NCBI GenBank assembly: GCA_911728435.2
Contig: OU452212.1
Coordinates: 4,842,563-4,906,562, forward strand
Reading direction: 5' to 3'
DNA from: Apoderus coryli
Lineage: Eukaryota > Arthropoda > Insecta > Coleoptera > Attelabidae
DNA length: 64,000 bases
Shown here in pieces: positions 1-11,387 of this stretch; position 1 is the stretch's first letter, and every line of letters starts with the position of its first letter. Under the pieces are notes generated by a model that saw nothing but the letters and a program-made list of their open reading frames with translations, searched no databases and was not told the DNA's origin. The translations under genes were made by a program, and so were the position numbers.

Positions 1-81
1 GAGGCATCTCGCATTTCAGCAGCGTAAAACTCTAAATGGTCAACAATGAAGGATGCTTAGGTGGATGGAGTTCAGTCTTAC

Positions 82-781
82 CTTACATAGTCATTAGTTG
101 GGATGGTAATTGTAACGTTGGAAACGCGAACTGGATCGGGTAAAGTTTTTATGAACTCCAAAACAGCCTTCTTGATGGCATCTCCAATAAGATCTTGAAC
201 TTCTGGAACTTGTCTAGCTGTAAGAGGGATAAGTTACTATAAGTTACAAAAGAAAGATATACAACTAAGTTGAGAGCGGATTAATTATCGAAATAATAGT
301 CCATACTCCACAAATCAAATATACTTTACTCATAGAATCTGCCAGACATATTTCGGACATACAATGTCCATCTTCAGTGGCTTTAAAATTCAAGCTTCGT
401 CACGCAAATCCGTCAACACATAGAGCCGATCTCAATCGTCAACACATAGAGCCGATCTCAATGCATTTTGTAAGAGAAAAGAAAATGTTTTAAACAAAGA
501 ATATTTAAATTACCCACTTTTTAAAATCTTATACATAAAAAGAAAGACAAACGCCCATTGTGTAATCACTCTGTCACATTCTCCATAAACAATAAACAAA
601 TTAGTTGGAACACCTTAGGTTTTTCTTACTTTTGAAGGGGAAATATTTGCTTAATCAAACAATATTCCTGATTAGGTATATATGTACGGTGTCCATTCGA
701 CCGTTTACAATTAAAAAAACCTTGTTCATATTTACCTGAGGCAAAAGCCAAGAAAATGAGAGCGCCAATGATGATTTTCAT
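82..781 (-). CDS. Group-7-allergen-like secreted protein, paralogue 1 (5' exons only, cut by window start)
   Basis: Two coding exons are visible. Exon 1 (736-781) encodes the signal peptide MKIIIGALIFLAFAS and ends in phase 1 before a GTAAAT donor. Exon 2 (82-217) follows an AG acceptor, reads ARQVPEVQDLIGDAIKKAV onward, and ends YV in phase 2 at a GTAAGA donor. The remaining exons would lie before position 1. Exon 2 aligns almost residue for residue with exon 2 of the complete neighbour at 1693-7016, with one extra codon (EVQD against VED). Intron phases and signal-peptide layout are identical, so this is a tandem duplicate. By analogy with the family the product is probably a small secreted protein with a hydrophobic ligand pocket; the ligand is unknown. 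The start was chosen because it gives a clean signal peptide and lies about 70 nt from a TATA box. Confidence 0.75.
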
Positions 782-846
782 TTTGGGACTTTTTGTTTAG
801 GTTATATGTACTAAGCACAACAAAATTGAAATTAATAAAATCCAAA

Positions 847-853
847 ATTTATA
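847..853 (-). promoter_or_regulatory. TATA box of Grp7-like paralogue 1
   Basis: On the minus strand the sequence reads AGTATAAAT about 66 nt upstream of the ATG at 781. The surrounding block (plus strand TTTATACTAAAGTTTTCAAG) recurs with one difference in front of paralogue 2 at about 7083-7102, which supports a shared, conserved core promoter. Confidence 0.55.
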
Positions 854-1692
854 CTAAAGTTTTCAAGTGGATAGGCCAAAAAATAAGTAGTGATATCATA
901 ATTTAATCTAAATTACAGCAATTTTTAGATTAATAATTTTTATAAAGTTTTTCTCCATGTATAACAACAATTTTGCATTGATTTAAAATTCTGTTCTGGT
1001 TATTTTATTAAATTATAAATAGTAATCAATAAATTAAGATGATATACAAAATTTACGTCAGTTTATTTGGTCTGACTATCTGAATAGTAAGTAGGCCTCA
1101 AGTGTGGCCCTCAATATGGATTTATGATTAAAATTGTACACATCACACTGCTACTAGGTAGCTATTTTTTGATCTACTAATATTTATAATTATTAAAATC
1201 TAGCATTTTACTAATAAACCTGCCGGTTGATATAAAATGATCGGAATAAGATAGAATCCTTCTACATTATTTTTAATTTCCCGACTCAGGGAAGTTATTG
1301 TTAAAGCGCTTGAAAAATTTGAGATAAAAACGGATATAACCATTTTGAACTCCCCCGAGATCCCTATAAGACCATTTCCAGATGGAAGTTACACAGTACA
1401 AGTTACTTTTTCGTAGTCAAAAAAAGTTATGGGCTCTGCTCTGCTGGATGGTTTTGACTAATAGCTGTTGTAGATTGCAGTTTAGTTTTAGGCATTCTAA
1501 TTGACATCAAGGTATAATACAATACTTTTTAGTCTCGTAAAAAATATATTAAGCTGTTTTGTGGGGATATTTTAGTATTACTGGTTCAAGTACAGGTAAG
1601 TAGGTACTACATAAAAACAAAGTGATCTTATACAAATAAATTTATTGATTCCAAATTGATGATTTGTTTACAACTTGAATAATTTACTCAGA

Positions 1693-4600
1693 TTATTTGT
1701 TGTGTGCATCAAGGTAGTCGTTGACGATTTCCTCCAATGCTTTGGCGATTTCTGGGAAGACAGTTTTGTCTTCGTCAACCCACTGCGGTAAGTTCTTGGT
1801 CAATTCATCAGCCAATTTTTGAGTGTTCGCATCATCGGCATAGATACCACTCAATTTGAACTGAAATGAATAAACGTAAACAATTAAATCAGGTTCTACA
1901 AATACTGGTTTGCTGGCAAGTTAAAACGCCATAGCGGTAAATATAAAAATGTGTCAGGGCTATAATATCACAATATTATAGTTTGACACAATTGACGTCA
2001 GGAATCACTCAAATTTTCGCAATAATCGCATGCTTAGTTTTCTCTTTTCAATAACAAACTCAGACAATAACATCAACACGGTAACGCCGATCATAAATAT
2101 GTTATGAGTAGGCCAAATGATGAATTATAGGTGATTTAATTGTTTGTCGTTTATTGGATTGATACCCTTCAATTTCCCCAATAAAAGATATTCCAACGAA
2201 CAAAATCACACCAGGCACTATTTGAGGATGCACTGCCTTTTCTACTATCACTTCTGGCTGTGCTCTGTGCAATAAAAATCTGTAAGACTGCTTACTGTTA
2301 TGGCGAATCTACTCGCTATAACCTGGAAGCAGTATTTCAAATGCTGCTTGGTTTGAAAGTCTTTTGGAAAAAGAATTCGCAGGAGTCGAATAACAAAAAG
2401 AAGAAAGTTTACTACTTTTTCTTGGACCGATCGGGAAATACAATTTCCCACCAGAAAGTAACGTTTCCCCGGGCTCGGAAAATGGGTATTACATATCGGG
2501 AAACATTTTTCTGAATCCATTTGTTACTTTTACAATCCATGACATGAAACAAATGCCGTCAATTTATAGCATAGATGGTGTTTGTTTTAAATATTATTTC
2601 TTGGTTCTTCTTGATTCACAGAGCCAAGAAGAGTGGGTTAAAGGACATTTTGAAGAATGTTCTGCTTGTGCGACTGCGTACATGATCGAAAAACAACGTT
2701 TTGCAGAAACGTAAACTACTATTCAAGAACATTTAAAAAGAATTGATCATCCGCTCGTATAAGTAGCTTTTAAATTGATTCTAACTATTTATGATTTGGC
2801 TTATTAATGAAAAATAATATACATACGTTGGCAGCTCCAAGCTTGGGTTTGATTTCTACGTTCTTAAGGTGTTTGGTTACGAGGTCGTATTGGCCGCCGA
2901 AAGCAACATCTAAGTTTGTTAGGGTCACACTGAAAAATAAATTACAATAAAACCAATTTCAGAACTGAGTCTCATGAGGCAAACAATGTTTGAAAAGTAT
3001 TTTCTTACGTACTCAGCAGTTATTTCACGATCGTATGATTCAGACGATTTTATGATGGTGATTTTTGGGTGAACGTCACCAGTAGCTTCGACCGTCGACA
3101 ATTTGATTTCACCTGTTAATTTTTGGCTCAGTATATCAACTTTCATTTCTGTAATTTCAAGCTTAGATAATCCTTTGACGCTGCCGGATGCAATGTGGAT
3201 TTGGCCACTGTAAAATAATTAAAATGTAAGAAAATATTAATATTAAAAATTATCTTGATTAAGGATTTCCAATTCTAAATTATTGATTGATATTTCGGCT
3301 ACTAAATGGCTAAGGCGATATCCCATTAGGTGGCCTTCATTGCTTTTATACCAAGAATTATTAAACTGGAAATAATTTTTTCTACGGCTGTGAATAGAGT
3401 TTAACACCACCCAGTCAATTTAATACTTTTAACTCATCGTATTTAGGCTTACGCCAACAGGGCGAATAGGTAAGTTTCGAAAAACAAATATTTTCCTAAA
3501 AATTATGATGTTTTAAAAGTATTAAAACAGTCGTAGAAAAATGTGAAACTCACATGAAATATGATCTTACTCGTAGGAAATATATGTAATTTCATGTTCG
3601 TTGCACAATATACCATCTTCTAGTATCTAGATATAGAATTTCTTGTTTCAATATAGAGTTTATACGGTTTATGTCTAAATAAAATAAATAATAATAAATA
3701 AGTTTTGGACATTGGACATCGAATGACATTAATTTGGCGTTATTCGGGATATTTGCTCCCCAAGGGAGTTGGTACCATCGGTTGTCATATCTCTTAGATT
3801 GACGTATGAGGGCGAGAGTGGACTGCAAAGTGCGAAAGTGCTCCGAAAAGTCAAAAGCGCTTCTATCGACCGTGAATCTAATCATGACCTTTTGGAATAG
3901 ATTGAAATTTCGTTATGTGTCCCATTCATGATACCTACTTAACTTAAGAAGCGATGGTAGAAATTGCAAAAAATGATAATATTTTAAGAAGTACGGTTCT
4001 ATCTGCTCTATGGCTACAATTCACAATTGGTCGACCACCAACCGTGCGAATTGAGGAGAAACAGGGAAACAGTTATGACATTTTCAAAACTTTCAATACC
4101 AACTATATACGTTCGATATAAATAAATACATAAATAGTTTATTCTTACCTTACAAATTCATTTTTTGGGATGGTAATATCAATGTTGGAACCACTAAGTG
4201 GGTCAGGTAAAGTTTTTAAGAAGTTCAAAATTGCATTTTTAATAGCATCTCCAATAGTGTCTTCAACTGGAACTTGTCTAGCTGAAAGTTGTTATAGAAT
4301 ATATGACAAACATATGATACACAAATTGAAATGAGATATTTAAAAAGGTCTTCGTTTTGAGACTAGACTACTTGCGTGATTTAATTTGTAAGGAAATAAG
4401 TACATATTAACCTGGGTTCAAAAATGCTAGCGCCTTAAAGGTGATTTTTTATGCCCATTCATAAAATACTGCCGAACAATACTATTTCACACGGAATTTC
4501 CGTCGCGCGGATATTTAGGAGGGAAAGCGAACAGTTAATCTGCCTATTGTTAGAACCTTGACATTAGGTATAACTATGGCTAAAAATTTCTCAATTGGCG

Positions 4601-7016
4601 TTTATATTTTTTATTTAATATTGTCTTTTAAAGTGAAGCTTTATTTTTTCGCTCAAATAAATTGGATTTATTGTATAGTGTACGCGAATTATATCTAAAA
4701 TTAGGGAATTCATGAATTCATTCCTTACAGAACGGTCAGTGTTGGAAAGTATATAAAAACTTTGGAATTACGCTTTGGAAAAGTGTGCAAAAGTTGCGTT
4801 TTATTATTCCAAACAATATTTTTTATTAACAGTTTTTCATTGCGTCTTCTGCCCTCTGTCAGAACGCAAAAGTTTGAAAATCGACATTTGGAATTTTGAT
4901 TACCTAAGTGAGAGTTTCGGACAATTTTTCTACTTATCAAGGTTAATAGTAGTTGGGTGGAACTAAAAATGGAGCCATCAATCAACTTCAAATGAAATTA
5001 GGATGAGCAAAGATGCATCTGTCAGTATGGATCTTTTTCAGTATCTTGATGTCCAAACAAATGGCCCTACTGTGATTTCAGGTACACTGGGCAAGTTTAT
5101 AGTCAAATATAAAAACTTGCCAGTGATTCATTATGAAGTTATTGACTGTAATTTCCCAAAATAGAGTTTTGCGACATAATTACGGATCAGAAATATCTTT
5201 ATAAGATTTGTCTTGCAATATCTTCTGGAAAATGTTCTACGGATATAGCGAACCAGAATCCAGGAAAGATCAGTCATTCCCGATGGCTTACTTTGGCAAA
5301 CCGCCTATTGCGACTGTACATTTCCACTGAAAAACCAAGTCAAAATTTAAAAGAATTAACAACAAATAATGTATGCACAATGTAGTTATACTGAATCCAT
5401 CTTGTAAAATTGGGGGCAAAGAGAAACCATTAAGTTAAGTCGATATTTAAAGGCCGATTTGCGAGCAATTATACGCTCAGTTATACAACGCAATGTATTT
5501 TTCGTACACCGAAAAAACATGATAGTATGTATGCTAAATGACTTCGGTCATCGATCAGGGAACTTGCTATCCGACGTATTTTAAATGTCAAGGAAAGAGA
5601 AAATCTAAAAAAAACGCTTTTTTTATAATACGGAAACTGAATTGTGATACAGATGACTATACCTACTCTTTTAATTTACTGGCAAATTATTGACATCACT
5701 TAGCCACACCTCAGGGCAGCATAATTAGTCAGCTGCTCTATCTGGTCTACATAAAAGACCTTCCAGCCAATGTTATCAATGGCTCACTAAAATTTTTAAA
5801 TATAAGATCGATGTAAGACTCAAAGAGTTTGTGCCAAGGTGTCCAATTGATCATCAACTTTGAGATGCCGGAAACCTTGCATCTCGGGAGACATAGGAGG
5901 GCAGCTAATCTTGAATTTTAATATAAGTTTTAATAACACCGATTTGCTATGATCGAAATCTGCTAAATTGTTAGGAGTCTTTATTGATGCAGACCTTAGT
6001 TGGACGGCGGCGCATATTGACTACAAGCAAACTGAGGAAAAACATATATGTCTTATAGTCGTTTCCGTCTTTCATGGATAGGAAATCGCTGCTCTCGGTT
6101 TTCACTATTTCTTACAATATTACTATGTGGGGCAGAGGTTTTTAAATTAAGATTCATCGATAGTAATCATGATTATGGCACTCGAGAAAGGAGCGTGTTA
6201 TACTTGCCTCGTCCTAAACACGAATTCTATACAAAAAATCGCTTTCTTATATTATATATTATTATTTTAATTTATTTGCCGATGACATGATGAGCTGCCA
6301 ATCCGAGAAGCAAATAAAAACTTTATTAAATACTTTTTAATGACTAAAGCATTCTACAACATATCAGAGTTTCACATGTTGCTACAATGACTGCTGGCGT
6401 ATTTTATTTTATGTTATTTTTATTTACACCTTGTATTTTATTGTAATTATTATGTTTTATGTATTATTTTTATATCCTTTGGGTATTTTATGTATTTCTT
6501 TGTTTTATTTGCATATAATTTTTTATATTATATAATTTGACGTGTCTGCTATTTGTACATAATTAAGACATAATTACTTTATGTTTATTTGTTTGAGGAA
6601 ACTTTTCAGTATGTAAGTGTTTTAGTATAATTTTTCATTGTACCTAATTACCGACGTAATTGCATCATGAAAATATCATGTAACATTGACTTGCCTATGT
6701 AATTTTTTGTACCAGGTACTGATGGTGAAATAAAAAAAATGAATTTGAATTTGACAAAGCCAGTTGAATTTATATAAAAGCAAGAGTAGATTCTCGCAAA
6801 TCAATTCCAAAATTTGAGAGCAAAAGAGAGTTTTTACAATAAATTTATAGGTTAGATATTAATTTCGCTATTCCGTGAACATTTGCATTTCAATCAAAAA
6901 ACTGTTAATAAAAAATTTCAGCCCACCCTAATAACTATACTTATATAAAAAAATATTTTAATTTATTTACCTGAGGCAACAGCCAAGCAAGCGAGAGCTA
7001 CAATGATGAGTTTCAT
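1693..7016 (-). CDS. Group-7-allergen-like secreted protein, paralogue 2 (complete, 5 exons, 214 aa)
   Basis: Exons on the minus strand: 6971-7016, 4149-4281, 3013-3207, 2827-2929, 1693-1860. Splice phases are 1, 2, 2, 0 and the summed length (645 nt) is a whole number of codons ending in TAA. Exon 1 encodes the signal peptide MKLIIVALACLAVAS. The mature protein has an amphipathic N-terminal stretch (IGDAIKNAILNFLKTLPDPL), a beta-rich middle (GQIHIASGSVKGLSKLEI onward; VTLTNLDVAFGGQYDL) and a C-terminal helix pair (PEIAKALEEIVNDYLDAHNK). Mature chain lacks cysteine, unlike takeout/JHBP proteins, which keep an N-terminal cysteine pair. Length and layout fit the Der p 7-like (Grp7_allergen) fold, a secreted lipid-binding type; this assignment is from memory. 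The phase-2 donor of exon 3 is GTACGT at 3012-3009. Intron 1 (2.7 kb) holds a dead LINE. A takeout-like protein is the main alternative. Confidence 0.8.
4282..5680. other. Part of intron 1 of the Grp7-like gene without recognisable content
   Basis: AT-rich intronic sequence. Overlapping ORFs of 63 and 88 codons on opposite strands at 4725-4991 show no family motif and have no splice context, so I read them as chance. A LINE relic begins after about 5680. Confidence 0.5.
5690..6765 (+). mobile_element. Decayed Jockey/CR1-group LINE, 3' part, inside the Grp7-like intron
   Basis: A reverse-transcriptase stretch reads ATPQGSIISQLLYLVYIKDL at about 5703-5765, the PQG...INDL block of non-LTR elements, followed by KLLGVFIDADLSW near 5966-6005. 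The ORF at 6048-6290 ends with NHDYGTRERSVLYLPRPKH, the typical C-terminal 'YNTR...PRP' signature. Frameshifts and stops separate these blocks. The 3' UTR contains ATTGACTTGCCTATGTA and ends with a GAATTTGAATTTG tail near 6738-6758. The motif TTGACTTGCC recurs in the LINE end at about 8310, so the two copies may be related. Sense orientation is opposite to the host gene. Confidence 0.75.
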
Positions 7017-7082
7017 TTTGAGTCTTCTTTACGTTACACCAAAGACAACAGAACTGTATTATGAGAATCCATAAATTTAATA

Positions 7083-7089
7083 TTTTATA
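7083..7089 (-). promoter_or_regulatory. TATA box of Grp7-like paralogue 2
   Basis: Minus-strand AGTATAAAA lies about 67 nt upstream of the ATG at 7016. It sits in a block shared with paralogue 1 (plus strand TTTATACTAAAATTTTCAAG), at almost the same distance from the start codon. The likely start of transcription is the ATACAGTTC region about 30 nt downstream. Confidence 0.55.
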
Positions 7090-7102
7090 CTAAAATTTTC
7101 AA

Positions 7103-7969
7103 GTAGATCCTTTCTTACATAATTCATAAAAATACTAATTATTATTGATACGGTATAATCTGGTTTTAGTTGAAGGGTTTTTATTCAAGTAATTGAATAA
7201 TGTTTATCAAATCTAATTATAATTTGTATTGTTTTACAAATATGTAATATTTTGAATAAAATCAAGTTTTTTAATAAATAAAATAAAAAGTTACACGTCA
7301 GTTGCCGCAAGCCATACAACAGAAGAATATGCGGAGGAATGTTAAAAACGCGAGGAGTTTATTGAAATTATATATTATTTATTATAAAAACTATGAAGTT
7401 TTACATTAAATTTACTAAAGAAAAAATATATATTCTTTTTATACATCATTTTCTGATGTGGAAAAATGAAATTCCAAAATAAATCTTGTAAAATTAGTAT
7501 GTAGAATTACATAGCATTTGGGGAATGATTTGGTGGTAAGAGAGGGTGTTTGGATAGTTCGAAATTGTGGACTATTTTTTGGAAATAATTTTAGAATAAA
7601 AGGATAAATTACAGGATATAAGCAGACTTACCACTTACCATTTGCTTTCGCGTGGCTGAACTTGTTATCTTCTGCATTTGCATGTCCAAAAGCTGCCGGA
7701 GGGCCCTCCAATTATGTCACAACTGTACACATTACGTAATTTCCAGATACAAAAAATCGGTGATATTTTATTTTAACGATATTATTTAAGTAAACACACA
7801 CATCCACACCTGTCGCAGAATTTTCTTCTGCCATTCGAAAAGTCAAAGTCGTTGTCTCTCCTACCCCATTCTCTTCCCCAATCGGGATTAAAAGACAAAG
7901 AAGGTGGGAACAAACGTATAAAGATTATTTAATTACCTTAATATATATACATATACTATATATAAAAAA
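7103..7969. other. Spacer upstream of the Grp7-like gene with two short possible minus-strand exons
   Basis: Mostly AT-rich, but two short stretches are less so. On the minus strand 7705-7639 reads GPPAAFGHANAEDNKFSHAK and ends at a good GTAAGTGG donor. A second stretch at about 7920-7815 reads FNPDWGREWGRRDNDFDFSN and NGRRKFCD. Their composition resembles small secreted, glycine/asparagine-rich immune peptides, but no complete gene can be assembled, and the 7640-7730 stretch is open in more than one frame. No function is assigned. Confidence 0.25.
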
Positions 7970-8415
7970 TTAAAAATTTGTTAAAACCGTTAGAGAAGAA
8001 GTTGAAGGAGAATTCCGGACCAGAACCTACTCTTGAGCATTTTTAAAAATAAATTACAAACATTTCTTGTTAGTAATTGTTTTTACTCAATTGTAGGTAT
8101 TGTTCTTCGGCGTCGTAACGTTTCCAAGACTGCTTGTGATTGTAATTGTAAATTTATATCTAGTCAAATATTATTTTATGTGTTTTGTTTTAGATTTGTG
8201 TTAATGGTCCTTTTTGACTGATCTAAGGATATTGGTGTAAGATTTTTTTGCTTTCTTTTATTTTGAACTTTGTAATTTTCAATTGCCAAAGTGTATAAAT
8301 TTAGTAAGATTGACTTGCCAATGTACAAATCTGTTGTATGACTGAATGGCTAATAAAGTATTATTATTATTATTATTCTTATATTATTATTATATTATTA
8401 TTATTATTCGCACAG
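7970..8415 (+). mobile_element. LINE 3' terminal fragment with ATT-repeat tail
   Basis: The plus strand encodes LSIFKNKLQTFLVSNCFYSI, the C-terminal 'FK.KLK.FLL...FYS' motif common in Jockey-group ORF2 proteins. It is followed by a 3' UTR with TTGACTTGCCAATGTAC, then GAATGGCTAATAAAG, and a run of ATT repeats from about 8356 to 8408. Only the extreme 3' end is present, as expected for 5'-truncated retrotransposition. Confidence 0.65.
8356..8408. repeat. (ATT)n microsatellite tail of a LINE
   Basis: A nearly uninterrupted run of ATT trinucleotides with two small breaks follows directly after the AATAAAG of the preceding LINE end, so it most likely began as the element's 3' tail. Confidence 0.8.
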
Positions 8416-9744
8416 AGTTCAGCACTGCCGTAATACCTGAATGACCACAAGAATTCAGAACTTTTGGCAAAATCATCTAGGTTTGGCACATTCGAAGGAG
8501 TGTATTCATCCATCGAAAGCAAGAGCCAGGCGGTTGTTAACAAATACTTATAAAAACATTTTTATATTAAGTTTCCTAAAATTAACATAAATTCTGTTTA
8601 TACAAATTATTCTAAATTAAAATTACATAAATATTTTTAAAATTTGTCTTTTATTTGTCTATTTATTGTTAGCTAATATAGATAATAGTGCCCAAATTGT
8701 AGATATAATAATATTTTATACAACTTTGTGTTTCTATATCGACATATTTCTAATAACTATAACTTAATACATTCAATCTTTGTCGTTTTTACCAGCATTT
8801 TATATAATTCTTTTTATTTCCAAAGCCTATTAGGTACCAAAGTTTCTGATTACCATATATATAAAATATTAGTCTAGCCTCTCAAATGTTACATCTCTGG
8901 TTTTAATTGACAGAGCGTTTTCACATTAAAAGTCTCATATACAACCTAAAGCTTTATTCGGGTTCGTACAAGAGCTGTTCTAGAACTGTCAGGAGTGTGT
9001 GCAGTTCAAATTTACATGTTCGGCTTTTGTTGAACTGACTTAGAACAGTTCTAGAACCAGTAGTTTAGTGTTCTGGTTTGAATTATAACCGTTCTGGAAT
9101 TGTCAAAACCGATCCTTGGTTTTGAGCAAGTACTGATTTCGCACTGTAGATAAGCTGGAATGTGAATATATTTAAAAAAAAAACAATGTCAAGGGCAGAA
9201 CTTTTAAGACCTGTAGTTCGTTTGAAAACCACATTTAGATACGCTGACATATGGCGAATCGCCATGAAATGGCACGTCAAAATGGTATTCATGTAATTAT
9301 TTTAGCTTATCTGACCTCCAATATGAAGTAGCTATAATTTATAAGTAAATTATTTGACAAATAAATACTTTATCCAATTTTATATAAAAAATAACAAATT
9401 GGAATTTCCATCTTTTAGCATTTGAAGGACAAGAATTTGATAAACAACTTTGTTTTATTTGCGATAAAGTTGAGACATCTTGAATTTTTATTTTAAAACA
9501 ATGATTTTTTATCAGATGACGTAAGAGTACGAGCAATATAAAATGCATATATATCTTGTATTCTAATTTAGGATCATCAGGACATGTTCATTATTTTAAA
9601 TCCATAAATAAACCAATGAAACCCTTCACCCACAAACACAATTGCTGCTGATTATTTTTCAATCTGAACGATCTTTCTCAGTATACCTACCTATTCATTT
9701 CCGTTCATGTGGAAAAATAATCAGCATTCGAAAATAATGCGATA
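8416..9744. other. Intergenic AT-rich DNA; cluster of TTCTAGAAC-type palindromes near 8974-9110
   Basis: No supportable gene. Between 8974 and 9110 the motif GTTCTAGAAC or a close variant occurs about four times, and two copies form an inverted pair (CTGTTCTAGAACTG at about 8975, CAGTTCTAGAACCAG at about 9046). This looks like a decayed foldback repeat. Two 69-codon minus-strand ORFs (9083-9292, 9339-9548) have no recognisable motif. Confidence 0.4.
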
Positions 9745-9780
9745 ATTTTGATATTAACATATATATGTTAATATCAAAAT
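9745..9780. repeat. Perfect 36-bp palindrome
   Basis: ATTTTGATATTAACATAT is followed immediately by its exact reverse complement with no spacer. Flanks add partial pairing (GCGATA on the left, CGC on the right). It can form a cruciform. Confidence 0.9.
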
Positions 9781-9929
9781 CGCATGGGGCAGATGCTGCG
9801 AGATGTCAAGAGTGTTTATTGTTCAAAAACGAGTAGGTACTCCCCATTATTTTCGACTTGCAGATACCTTTAAACAAAATAAAATACTGACTGTATAGTT
9901 GGCATATATTTGCTTAAACTATTCGTATT

Positions 9930-10350
9930 TATTTAAAAAAAAAAAGGTCAGATTGTTAGAAACGGTTCTCTGCATAATTATCCAACAAAGGGGGAACTGG
10001 ATCCTTACTCCGAGACCGAACCATGAGTCATACAAAAATCGGCCCCCTATTCCGGAATATACTACTTTAACATGGTACCACCTGATATAAAAGATTGTGC
10101 TAAAGAGCGAAAGTTCAGAAAAGAACTAAACACGTTTTTGGTAACGAGCGCTTTTATACGCTGCAGGAGTTTGAAGATTGTTGCGATAATCATTAATATG
10201 ATCTTTATTGTTTGTGATCTTTATTATTTATTATGTATGTCTATATTTTACCGCCTACTTTTACTATTGAATTTTATTTATATATTGTAGTATAATGATG
10301 ACGTGTTGTACATTGTACAATTGATATTGAATAAATATGGTTATTGTTGA
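9930..10350 (+). mobile_element. LINE ORF2 C-terminal relic
   Basis: Two overlapping frames read RGNWILTPRPNHESY and then MVPPDIKDCAKERKFRKELN followed by TFLV. This is the canonical C-terminus of Jockey/CR1-group ORF2 ('PRP...YN.LP.DIK...S...FK..L..FL'). A single frameshift near 10070 separates the two halves. The 3' UTR ends near 10345 with GAATAAATATGG. Confidence 0.7.
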
Positions 10351-10400
10351 AAACTGATTTTTAACAAAAAAAAATTTAAATTCGAGAAATTTTATCCTTT

Positions 10401-10470
10401 GCCAATTTAGTTTAATTGGTAGACACTCGCTTCGTATGCAACAGATTTTGGTTCGAATCCCACAAGTTCA
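10401..10470 (+). pseudogene. tRNA-Thr(CGU)-like pseudogene or SINE head
   Basis: The box A region TTTAGTTTAATTGGTAGA and box B GGTTCGAATCC (10450-10460) are correctly spaced for a tRNA. The D arm pairs (GTTT with AGAC). The anticodon loop TTCGTAT would give anticodon CGT (Thr). The anticodon, T and acceptor stems carry mismatches, so it is not a working tRNA. A short T-run follows at about 10480. It could be the head of a tRNA-derived SINE. Confidence 0.45.
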
Positions 10471-10675
10471 TGAAATCTTTTTCAGTTTATTCGTATTTTC
10501 AGAATGACAAATAGTTTCAACTTTTTTAAATATTATTTTCTGTTTCTGTATATTTTATTTGCATGATAGTATCTAAAATTTGAATAAGTAATAGATACAG
10601 TCGAACTTCTATAAATATAGTGAAAAACCAAAATGTCGACCATCTCCATTAAATATGCAAGGTTATGTGTATGTA

Positions 10676-11387
10676 AAGCTGGGTATACACTGGAAAACAC
10701 ACGCATATACGTGCGTACTCAATGTATCTGTTCTCAAATCATGTGCGATATTTATTTTTAGCACCACATGTGTTACATCCTGTTTATATTTATTAATTGT
10801 TATATTTATTTTGAATTGTGTTATTAGTATTGATGATGAAGTCAGTGAAAAAGTAAGTAAAAAGAAAAGATAGAGTAGTCAAATAGCATTATTAGCAAAA
10901 ATAGCGTATTAGACTTTGATTATTAAAAGAAGAAACTACAACATGCGTGTGCCTTAACTCGCGCTATATTTTTCGGGTAGTAGTTTAGAAACTCTTATCA
11001 AGTGAAGTTTTACTATAGTGGTGTGTGTTGTGCCGCGATTTTTGTTTTTGGCGTACCAAAAAGAATTACTTGAATGCTTAATTCTAGACAAATTCATTAT
11101 TGCATCCATTCATTTTCAAGTACACTATACAGCAAAGGCGTGAAGACAACTAAAGTAGCGCAATTTGTATTAAAAAGAACTAACGCGTATGCGCCAACAA
11201 CGTGCTAAAGGCGACAGGGGCAAGCGTACACTGAATGTTTTCTTTGAGGACGACAAAAAATCAACAAGATTTGGCTCGACCGATGTGCGCTCAAAGTAGC
11301 GCGTGCGTCAGCCCGGACTGCCTGAGATAATGCGAACTGCTCGCCTACATTTGCATATTCGTGTGCTCTCAAATGTGTATCCAGCTT
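10676..11387. mobile_element. 712-bp non-autonomous DNA transposon with terminal inverted repeats (candidate)
   Basis: The left end reads AAGCTGGGTATACACTGGAA and the reverse complement of the right end reads AAGCTGGATACACATTTGAG. Both are followed by a related CACACGnATAT block, so imperfect inverted repeats of about 35 bp bound the segment. The interior, especially 11160-11350, is clearly richer in G+C than its surroundings and has no long ORF. I could not identify a target-site duplication with certainty, so the superfamily is open. Confidence 0.55.

Noticed and set aside
2248..2520. Overlapping ORFs of 84 and 90 codons on both strands
   Set aside because: They lie in intron 4 of the Grp7-like gene, have no splice context or family motif, and mirror each other.
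1693..7016. Takeout/JHBP identity for the secreted proteins
   Set aside because: Too short and without the N-terminal cysteine pair of that family; the group-7 layout fits better, though only from memory.
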